A stretch of 20,157 nt of DNA from Phycisphaeraceae bacterium (GTDB lineage: Bacteria > Planctomycetota > Phycisphaerae > Phycisphaerales > Phycisphaeraceae): contig JAESSU010000475.1 in assembly GCA_016763955.1 (NCBI GenBank), forward strand, positions 1-20,157. The letters are read 5' to 3'. Shown piece after piece: positions 8,818 through 15,146 of the stretch (position 1 is its first letter; every line of letters starts with the position of its first letter). The notes beneath the pieces were generated by a model, which saw nothing but the letters and a program-made list of their open reading frames with translations, was not told where the DNA came from and did no database searches. Both the position numbers and the translations under genes were made by a program.

Positions 8818-8841
8818 CTGATACTAATGCTGATGCTGATG
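8818..8841 (+). repeat. short 6-bp tandem repeat
   Basis: Four hexamers follow one another (CTGATA, CTAATG, CTGATG, CTGATG) between the GH57 stop and the IS3-type element. It may be a minor slippage tract; no function is suggested. Confidence 0.5.
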
Positions 8842-8900
8842 CCCTATTATTCGTAATATTGCGGTAGCCCACGAATAGTGGATTCCAAAGAGGGTTCATT

Positions 8901-9401
8901 TTACGCCACTTGTTTCTCTAAGCAAGCCGGGGCGTGGGCGGTTGCATGATACGCTGCTTCATACTGATCTGGTGTCTTGTCACCCAAGGTCTGATGAATG
9001 CGATTTGGGTTGTAAAACGTCTCTATATATTTGAAAACACTGCGCCTGGTTTCACCCAAATCTTTGAACGTTTCGTGATTCGTCCACTCCTGCTTAAGCG
9101 ACCAGAAAAAACGTTCCATCACCGCATTGTCATAGCAATTGCCGCGACGACTCATCGAACACACAATGCCCATCGTCCGCAAAGTTTTTTGATAACTATC
9201 TGACGTGTATTGACTGCCACGATCCGAATGGTGAAGCAAGCCTCGCTCGGGGTGCCTGGATTCGATCGCTTGTCGTAACGCATCACTGACCAGCTCCGTA
9301 GCCAACGATTTTCTGATCGACCAACCTATAACCTTTCGACTAAATAAGTCTAATACAACTGCTAGGTACACCCAGCCTTGTGCGGTATGTAAATAGGTCA
9401 T
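8901..9401 (-). pseudogene. IS3 OrfB transposase, N-terminally truncated
   Basis: It encodes the rve integrase core of IS3-type OrfB. The first catalytic Asp is in the KWVTDMTYL segment, which begins just upstream of the ATG at 9401 in the same open frame. The second is in LLHHSDRGSQYTS and the catalytic Glu is in NAVMERFFWSLKQEW, about 35 residues further on. The usual N-terminal helix-turn-helix region (about 100 residues) is missing. Upstream, the frame reads only DKSAANLLDRDFHAQKPNQ before an in-frame TGA. The core may therefore be intact, but no complete protein can be made without frameshifting from the orfA remnant, whose reading frame overlaps it. It is probably inactive on its own. 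Confidence 0.85.
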
Positions 9402-9628
9402 ATCTGTGACCCATTTCTGATTGGGCTTCTGGGCATGAAAGTCTCTATCAAGTAAATTGGCTGCTGATTTGTCGCATTTTCACCACAAGGTTCAGGCACG
9501 GGTGCGAACTTTTGATGCCAATCTCGCAAGCTCTTTTCGCACACGCCGACGGCCCGGGCTGCTGCTTTAAAGCTATCGTTTTCATGGATCACCAAGCCCA
9601 CCGCATCGCGTTTGAAGTCGTCGGTCAA
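9398..9628 (-). pseudogene. IS3 OrfA (HTH_Tnp_1) fragment fused out of frame to orfB sequence
   Basis: Residues 1-52 are typical IS3 OrfA: TDDFKRDAVGLV, then SFKAAARAVGVCEKSLRDW (helix-turn-helix) and KFAPVPEPCGENAT. After that the sequence changes abruptly to orfB-region DNA read in the wrong frame and ends at 9398. The leucine-zipper segment that normally follows is absent. The only in-frame start is TTG 9628, directly after a TGA codon. The usual basic N-terminal residues seem to lie in another frame, so a small upstream indel is likely. Together with the orfB truncation, this marks a single internal deletion joining the two genes near 9470. Confidence 0.8.
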
Positions 9629-9770
9629 TCAGGCGACGACGTGAAGCCTCAGGAGGCGACAAGTTGCTGGAGGCCTGGTGTCAATTGGAGGTTGATTCGG
9701 TCATGATGGATTCCTTTCTGCCGGGCATTATCCCGGTTCTCTTTGGAATCCGCTATTCGTGGGCTACCGC

Positions 9771-10024
9771 ATTATTTTATTTGCCATCACTGTTTTATAA
9801 TGTACTGTTTATTAGTTACTTGCATCACGCATTGAGAAATTCTGATCTTTCCGACAATAAAAAAGACTTTATTAAAGTCCTGACCTATAATGCAATATGT
9901 TTAACAAGCTCTTTAAAAAATCGACCCCATTCTAAAACCTCTTTTGGGTCTCAGATCATTTAGCTTTATTTCTTAAACGGTGCAGGTTTTGACTAGATAT
10001 TTTTCAATGAAAGCAGGACTAAAT
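9771..10024. other. AT-rich gap between the IS3 element and the pseudopilin gene
   Basis: The stretch is AT-rich with a TATAAT at 9796-9801 but no convincing -35 partner. A plus-strand open frame enters from inside the IS and runs to TAG at 9963. Its downstream part (ALFYLPSLFYNVLF...) is hydrophobic but not recognisable, and I consider it non-coding. Confidence 0.45.
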
Positions 10025-10696
10025 ATGTTATCCCACGATTTTTCCCAAAAACGGATTCATGTCAAAAGTCAGGGATTTACTCTGATTGAACTTTTAGTGG
10101 TGATTTCGATCATCAGCCTGCTAATCGCTATCTTGCTACCAGCTCTTGCCCAAGCCCGAGAGTCTGCCAAAGACGTTCAGTGCAAGGCTTCAAAAAAACA
10201 GATCGGCCTGTTGGTGATGCAATACACCAATGACTTTAATTCCCATTTACTCTCCGCCAAGAAGATGGGACAAGGCTCTTTGTTCTCGTATTTTCACCTC
10301 AACAAAAAAATATTTGATTGTCCTAATGCTCAATTCACTTACAAAGGAAACGCGTCGGGGAAAATTCTTCGAGAGTATTCTGTAAATGTGGGTGCCAAGA
10401 TGAAAAACAACAACTTCGAGTGGAACTCACTGGGTCTTTATATCACGTATTTCAAATTAGATTCTGTTCAAGGTCAGTCGCGAAAATTTTATTACACCGA
10501 TGCCCCGGAATCGGGGACATTTGGATGGTCATCCCCCTATGTGTATCTGACAACAGGCGGTGCATTGACTGGCATCCAATATCGCCATCGCACGAAAACG
10601 ACTAGTAATATGCTCTATCTCGATGGCCACGTTGCAACGCTTCGTAAAGATGCAACTTCTATGCTAACTGCAAAAGACAACAATCTCACGCCATGA
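10025..10696 (+). CDS. pseudopilin-like protein with H-x(n)-DG C-terminal motif
   Basis: This is a 223-residue protein with a class III/type IV prepilin N-terminus: a 17-residue leader ending in Gly (KSQG), then [20 protein letters not shown] with Glu at +5. Prepilin peptidase should cut before Phe and methylate it; the hydrophobic helix then anchors the protein in the inner membrane. The C-terminus has the H-x(n)-DG signature ([18 protein letters not shown]) typical of the greatly expanded planctomycete pseudopilin family. ATG 10025 is chosen because AGGA sits six bases upstream. GTG 9980 and ATG 10007 are in frame but lack a ribosome site and would give an over-long leader. The globular part is unassigned. 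It is probably a minor pseudopilin or surface protein exported by a T2SS/pilus-like machine; it stands alone here. Confidence 0.9.
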   Translation: MLSHDFSQKRIHVKSQGFTLIELLVVISIISLLIAILLPALAQARESAKDVQCKASKKQIGLLVMQYTNDFNSHLLSAKKMGQGSLFSYFHLNKKIFDCPNAQFTYKGNASGKILREYSVNVGAKMKNNNFEWNSLGLYITYFKLDSVQGQSRKFYYTDAPESGTFGWSSPYVYLTTGGALTGIQYRHRTKTTSNMLYLDGHVATLRKDATSMLTAKDNNLTP

Positions 10697-10889
10697 TCAT
10701 CGCCCAAACGGACGGATTCAATTCCCAAATGCAATCGTCAGCTGGTCATACACAGACAAGCTGTTGCGCTATTGCATCTAAACCGTCATCACACAATAAA
10801 TCGCATCTCAAAACCGTGCGACACTCCTGTAGTGCGAGGCTCTAGCGACGCGACGCATCGCAGCTTCTACAAAAGCAATGCAACTCGCA

Positions 10890-11411
10890 TCAGCAGACTT
10901 TCAAAACCGCATCCGTCGTCTGCTCCAGATTCATCTCACTAACATCTAGTATGACATCAGCGACTGCTTTATAAGTCGGCTCGCGTTGTTCTAACATGTG
11001 AATGACTTCGTCTAAGCCGCCACCTATCGCCGTTAAACTTGGGCGGGTTTCACTGCTGCGGATATCACTGGTAATACGTTGGTAAAGTGTCGCAGGATCA
11101 GCTTTGAGATAAATACGAATCGCATCAGTAGCCGCTGCGACTGCTTGTCGAGCGCCGTCTTGCATGAGACTGCCCCCACCTAAACCGATGACGAGATTGT
11201 CCTGTTGGCAGAGCTCCTTTGTGACGGCAACTTCGTTTTCACGCCAATAGGATTCACCGTGTTCATCCCAAATTTGGGCAATCGAGTCACAGCCAATCCG
11301 AGCGCAGGTCACATCGTCAACGTCTTGGTACTGCACGTTTTTGGCAGTTGCAACACGTTTCCCAACAGATGTTTTCCCACATCCACGATATCCGATGAGT
11401 ATCAACTTCAT
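10890..11411 (-). CDS. aroK: shikimate kinase
   Basis: This is a 173-residue P-loop kinase that phosphorylates shikimate at the 3-hydroxyl with ATP, the fifth step of the chorismate (aromatic amino acid) pathway, in the cytoplasm. Visible features are Walker A GYRGCGKTS at residues 7-15, an acidic QDVDD at 29-33 corresponding to the DxD shikimate/Mg site, WRENE at 56-60 with the shikimate-binding Arg, GLGGG at 76-80, the LID RPSL at 123-126, and Arg143 in QREPTYKAVAD near the adenine site. The length is typical for monofunctional AroK. It starts at ATG 11411, only 20 bp from the divergent dciA-like gene, so the two promoters must overlap. The 3' side is convergent with the pseudopilin gene, leaving about 190 bp with no clear intrinsic terminator. 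Confidence 0.95.
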   Translation of the reverse strand: MKLILIGYRGCGKTSVGKRVATAKNVQYQDVDDVTCARIGCDSIAQIWDEHGESYWRENEVAVTKELCQQDNLVIGLGGGSLMQDGARQAVAAATDAIRIYLKADPATLYQRITSDIRSSETRPSLTAIGGGLDEVIHMLEQREPTYKAVADVILDVSEMNLEQTTDAVLKVC

Positions 11412-11431
11412 CTAAGGTATGATAGTAAGTG

Positions 11432-11791
11432 ATGAAAGAAATGGACAGTCAAGATAAACATTTAGACAACCTGCGACAGTGGCGGATCAGAAAGCCTAAA
11501 GATGTCAGCACGGGGTTTTTGGGTAGCTATTTCAAACGTGAAATCCAAAAACCTTTTAAGCAATTGCAGGGTATCAATCAAGCATGGTCTCAACTCGTGC
11601 CCGCAGATTTACAAGCACGAACGCAACTCGACAAACTCAACCGAGGGACGCTAACCGTGATCGTCAATTCCAGTGCGACCTTATATGAGTTGGATCGACA
11701 ATTACGAAGTGGGTTACAAAAGCAACTCGCCCAAGCTAGTCACCCTGCGAATCTCAATCGAATCAAGTTGATTGTCGGACAAGTAAAATAA
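11432..11791 (+). CDS. DUF721 / DciA-like protein
   Basis: This is a small protein of 119 residues from ATG 11432 (GTG 11429 and ATG 11441 are alternatives; none has a strong ribosome site). The second half has the DUF721/DciA pattern: a Trp in INQAWSQLVPADLQARTQLDKL, then the strand LNRGTLTVIVNSSATLYELDRQ followed by a helix and a short basic strand (NRIKLIVGQVK). DciA is the ancestral bacterial loader of the replicative helicase DnaB in lineages lacking DnaC/DnaI. That role is known for the family and inferred here. The N-terminal segment is basic (WRIRKPKDV), compatible with nucleic-acid or helicase contact. It is divergent from aroK. The stop codon is immediately followed by the inverted repeat at 11792. 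Confidence 0.75.
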   Translation: MKEMDSQDKHLDNLRQWRIRKPKDVSTGFLGSYFKREIQKPFKQLQGINQAWSQLVPADLQARTQLDKLNRGTLTVIVNSSATLYELDRQLRSGLQKQLAQASHPANLNRIKLIVGQVK

Positions 11792-11941
11792 ACAAAGCCA
11801 CCTCTTATACGCATCGCATCTATTTTGTACGCGTCAGACGGTTCATAAGACTTTGTAACACTTGTGTTGGCGATGTAAGTCACGCACAAGTTTTAATCGT
11901 AAATGGTATTAGGGACAGGTGGCTTTGTGTCTAATTTTTTT
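11792..11941 (+). terminator. long inverted-repeat RNA structure with T-tract between convergent genes
   Basis: ACAAAGCCACCT at 11792-11803 pairs perfectly with AGGTGGCTTTGT at 11917-11928, and seven T residues follow at 11935-11941. The helix can be extended by CTTATAC with GTATTAG (6 of 7), leaving GGAC bulged on the 3' side. Inside, CATCGC at 11812-11817 pairs with GCGATG at 11870-11875, and AACACTTGTGTT forms a small hairpin. On the minus strand the outer helix runs into GTTTATTTTAC. The simplest reading is a bidirectional terminator for the dciA-like gene and the platform operon. The roughly 113-base interior with nested pairing is long for a terminator, so a small structured RNA or 3'-UTR element is possible. 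Confidence 0.55.
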
Positions 11942-11965
11942 CATTGCTTGACGTGGCAGTTCACA

Positions 11966-13762
11966 TCAATTCGCTTTAAGTCTTTTGCGTAGATCAGATC
12001 GCTTAGGATCAAGCTGATCCTGCTCAAGCGTGCGGGTCTGAAGAGTGTTGGTTTTACCATCAAAGTAAATAAGCCGTGTTGTCCGCTTGGTGGATGACTC
12101 CGCAGAGGGTGCGTCGAAATCGATATCGACGACCACGCCCCCGACATTCATGTTGACGTTGATTTGACCATCACCATGCTGAAACTGCACGACTTGGCCG
12201 ATGGGATCACCGGGTTTGACATCAAATTCGCGACGCTGCCACTGACCATTAAAAATACAGTAAACTTCGACAGCAGTGGACTTACTTGCTTTGTTTACAC
12301 CAGCAAGAAAGAAGTGGTGTTCACTTAGCACCTGCACAGGCTCGGTCCATGCACTGGGTGCTGAACTAAGCGTCAATTTTTGGTAGTACTTTTCTTGCTG
12401 CTCTTTAGGAGCCTGAGACTGGAAGAAAAGCGGGTTAAGCAAGCTGACAATCATGCGGTAACGGACACTTTGTCCATCTTTGACACTCACATCATGCTGC
12501 CAAACACGAAGTGTGTTGGGGGTTGAAGATTCATTTTCTTTTTTAGCTTGAGCAACGGTCTGTGATTTTTGATTAAGTATGCTAGGCCGACGGGGTTTTT
12601 TTTCAGTACGCAACGTTTCAATCGGCTCAATAATACCTAAGAGGATATAGAGTTCTTCACGAAATTTGCTTCGCTGTGCTTCTAAAAAAGGTAAGTCCAA
12701 AACAATAGGAGAACCAGCCCCGTCTGCCCCATCAAGTCCACTTGGAGGTGGCGCAATTGGTGCGCCCCCCTCTGTGATCTTGGTCTTCATGTCCTTGATC
12801 TGCTTTTGCACATCCTCGATCTGTCGAACCAAACTACGGACATCATCAACCATTTGCAGAGGCAGCGTCTGGCTATTGGCATCAGGTGGTAGCCAAAGGC
12901 CTTCAGAGAGTTCGGGGAACAGAGGGCGTGGCAAACGCTTTTGTTCAATACGTGCGATGGCTATCGCTTTATCTGCCTCAGGCGGAGCCCAGTTGTTTCG
13001 TTCACTACGGAATGAGAAAACAGTGTTATTGAGGAAATCAAACTGATCATTGCCAGGCACAGTTGAGAGTGACTGGATTTCTCCCCACTTGCTCGTTTCA
13101 GGATCCTGAACCTGTCTCTGTAGTACGACATCAGTGACAATCAATCGCCTCTGCCACCATGTCTTGGGGAGCTGCTGCTTATCTGACGGTGGCTGTTTAC
13201 TAAGCAGGCCACGCCACCGTTTCATATTAAATTGAGCACTGACACTTACCCAACGAAAATCTCGGGGCTTTTGGTTGCCGATGATCTGTTCAAACTCACT
13301 GGTGAGTTGGGGACTTTGGGGTTCTGACAATACGCCAAACCCTGTGTCCCAGATCAGAGCTGTTGGGGCAGGTGGTTGGGGTACAAAGAAATGGCGAATC
13401 GGTCCGGGATCAATGGTCGCAATTTGAACCCCAGGCTTAGAAAATAAAGTCGCAAAACGATCCACCGGAATCAGCGGACGCGTGAGTCGATCACGAAACT
13501 CGTTGGTGTATTGGGGGACTTCCAGAATATCTGGGAACGGACTAATCCGTGATGAAATCCTACTATCTAGATCATTAGCTTCCTTGAGAATAGCTTCTTC
13601 AACTTGCCCTGGCTTAAATTCTCCATGCAATGCACGAATTTCCACCGAGTGGGGTGAGCCGGGCACAAAAAACCATATCACCACCACGGCATAAACCGCG
13701 CCCAGTGCTAAGACGACCTTTTCAATGTATTTCTCAAACAAATTGAGGTTTTTTAGCCTCAT
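11966..13762 (-). CDS. third gene of PilM operon: bitopic inner-membrane platform protein (unassigned)
   Basis: The protein has 598 residues. A short basic N-terminus (MRLKNLNLFEKYIEK) is followed by one membrane segment at about residues 16-33 (VVLALGAVYAVVVIWFFVP), so the bulk is probably periplasmic. The middle is Pro-rich with a coiled-coil stretch (SLVRQIEDVQKQIKDMKTK) and a Gly/Pro linker. Near the C-terminus, REFDVKPGDPIGQVVQF is loosely like the region found in PilP/GspC-type proteins, but I cannot claim homology. It is the last gene of the operon, 73 bp after the PilO-like gene and ending just before the structured terminator. ATG 13762 has GAGG nine bases upstream. By position and topology it could replace PilP or a second PilO. 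Its C-terminal tail is basic (SDLRKRLKAN). Confidence 0.7.
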   Translation of the reverse strand: MRLKNLNLFEKYIEKVVLALGAVYAVVVIWFFVPGSPHSVEIRALHGEFKPGQVEEAILKEANDLDSRISSRISPFPDILEVPQYTNEFRDRLTRPLIPVDRFATLFSKPGVQIATIDPGPIRHFFVPQPPAPTALIWDTGFGVLSEPQSPQLTSEFEQIIGNQKPRDFRWVSVSAQFNMKRWRGLLSKQPPSDKQQLPKTWWQRRLIVTDVVLQRQVQDPETSKWGEIQSLSTVPGNDQFDFLNNTVFSFRSERNNWAPPEADKAIAIARIEQKRLPRPLFPELSEGLWLPPDANSQTLPLQMVDDVRSLVRQIEDVQKQIKDMKTKITEGGAPIAPPPSGLDGADGAGSPIVLDLPFLEAQRSKFREELYILLGIIEPIETLRTEKKPRRPSILNQKSQTVAQAKKENESSTPNTLRVWQHDVSVKDGQSVRYRMIVSLLNPLFFQSQAPKEQQEKYYQKLTLSSAPSAWTEPVQVLSEHHFFLAGVNKASKSTAVEVYCIFNGQWQRREFDVKPGDPIGQVVQFQHGDGQINVNMNVGGVVVDIDFDAPSAESSTKRTTRLIYFDGKTNTLQTRTLEQDQLDPKRSDLRKRLKAN

Positions 13763-13835
13763 GCGTTACTGCCTCATCATGGTGTGATTGACACTCGTAT
13801 AAACAGGATACAACCTGTCCGTTCTCATTATTCTA

Positions 13836-15146
13836 TCACTGCTGTTCTTTGTCTTTGGTTTCAATGGCCAATAGTGTTTTAATACTTTTAGGCATCAATC
13901 GCACGGTCCATTCGCGAAGCCAAAGTGTTTCAATAATCAAATCGACCTGCACACAATCACCTGAACCGTACAGATATCCGGATTGGAGTGCTTCATACTC
14001 ATCTACATCAGTGATGCTGATATTCAAGATCGTCATAAAATTAGTTTTGCCGATTGCTTCAAAAAGTTTGGACATCTGTTGATAATCCACAACCAAAGAA
14101 ACTTTCGCATGAAGCACATCATAGATCGTATTGCTACGTCGTCCTGTGGGGGACATTAAAAAACCATTGGGCAATCGTGTTTCACCACTGTTTGGCTGAC
14201 CGGTTGTGAGGATGCCCGTCTGAGTCAAAGCACCTGTCGTGGTGATGCCAACATAGCTGGGCATCACTGAGATGTTATTTAGCTTCTTAACTGGATTTTG
14301 CATGACATTCATCGATGCGTTCCAGATGTTATTCGCAGTGCCAAGGGCTTGAACAATATCTTGCTGAACCCAAAGTCCCATCTGGCCTTGCCAAATATCA
14401 GGAAGGGTCGGCGATGGGCCTGGCAAACTCCACGGGTCGATTTGAAAAACCATTCCGCTATCTTCCAAAGAGTCCACAAAAATGTGATACTTCGAAGCAT
14501 GCTGGCGGAGTACGCGATAGGCCACACCACGTCGGAGTTCCGACAAATCAAGTTGCTGCTTTGCGGTTAGCAATTCAAGACTAGAATTTTCCAGCCCTTG
14601 TCGCAACAGATAATTATTCTGTTCTAGTTCGACTTCCGCACTCAGTTTTCCCATATCCGCTGACTCACCGGCATTAAGTCTTGGATAAATATCCGTCGGT
14701 GAATAATACAGCAACATCGATTCAAATGCATTACGGTACTCTACACGTGCGTCGTAGAGCTTGTCATAGTTAATCCCTGGATCGGGAAAAAGACCATCGA
14801 GCAGTGGATCGTGTCCTTTTCGGTTTTGGTCCACAGCCAATGCAAAAATATTTCGATACTCAACTGCCATCTTGCCATAAACATCTTTGAGTGCTTCGAT
14901 CGCAGGTTCATTGATGGTGATATCACGTTCTTCAACGGAAATATCAAGGTCTGGCGATGGAATTTTTACGCGTGTGGATTTGAGATTGATCACTTTCTGA
15001 ACGACTGAGTTACGTTCTTCTATCTCCTTCATAAAAGAAGAAGCTTGAAAACGAACCACAACCAATCCCATTAATGAACAGATACACAAAATGACTGCGA
15101 CCACAGCAATCGGATTATTTTTCATCCATAGCAATGCAATTTTCAT
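13836..15146 (-). CDS. PilO-like inner-membrane platform protein
   Basis: This is a 436-residue bitopic protein: a short cytoplasmic N-terminus (MKIALLWMKNNP), one membrane helix at about residues 12-32 (IAVVAVILCICSLMGLVVV), then a coiled-coil-prone segment (KEIEERNSVVQKVINLK) and a large extracytoplasmic domain. This is the topology of PilN/PilO proteins. The C-terminal part contains VSLVVDYQQMSKLFEAIGK followed by FMTILNISITDVD, reminiscent of the ferredoxin-like fold of PilO (an inference). The start codon overlaps the stop of the upstream PilM-PilN gene as ATGA at 15146-15143, indicating translational coupling and a shared complex. It is much longer than proteobacterial PilO (about 200 residues), with extra sequence between the coil and the C-terminal domain. 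No other function suggests itself. Confidence 0.7.
   Translation of the reverse strand: MKIALLWMKNNPIAVVAVILCICSLMGLVVVRFQASSFMKEIEERNSVVQKVINLKSTRVKIPSPDLDISVEERDITINEPAIEALKDVYGKMAVEYRNIFALAVDQNRKGHDPLLDGLFPDPGINYDKLYDARVEYRNAFESMLLYYSPTDIYPRLNAGESADMGKLSAEVELEQNNYLLRQGLENSSLELLTAKQQLDLSELRRGVAYRVLRQHASKYHIFVDSLEDSGMVFQIDPWSLPGPSPTLPDIWQGQMGLWVQQDIVQALGTANNIWNASMNVMQNPVKKLNNISVMPSYVGITTTGALTQTGILTTGQPNSGETRLPNGFLMSPTGRRSNTIYDVLHAKVSLVVDYQQMSKLFEAIGKTNFMTILNISITDVDEYEALQSGYLYGSGDCVQVDLIIETLWLREWTVRLMPKSIKTLLAIETKDKEQQ

Larger units (their letters stand above)
8861..9770 (-). mobile_element. IS3-family element, internally deleted, ends intact
   Basis: The element is bounded by inverted repeats at 8861-8892 and 9739-9770 that match at 31 of 32 positions and begin GCGGTAGCCCACGAATAG. 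ATT occurs immediately outside both ends (8858-8860 and 9771-9773), consistent with the 3-bp target duplication usual for IS3 elements. It is 910 bp long, whereas IS3 elements normally run about 1.2-1.5 kb. The missing part is the 3' end of orfA and the 5' third of orfB. It is thus a deletion derivative that keeps both ends and could be moved in trans if a full-length relative exists elsewhere. The ends do not show the TG...CA dinucleotides common in this family, so the true termini could differ by a few bases. Confidence 0.82.

Noticed and set aside
8861..9770. Phage integration or genomic island around the IS3 element
   Set aside because: The 3-bp duplication and matching inverted repeats fully explain the insertion; there is no integrase or other foreign gene beside it.
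9664..9963. Plus-strand open frame of 99 codons with a hydrophobic middle
   Set aside because: It begins inside the IS3 element, crosses its end and matches nothing I recognise; no ribosome site. It is chance read-through of an AT-rich stretch.
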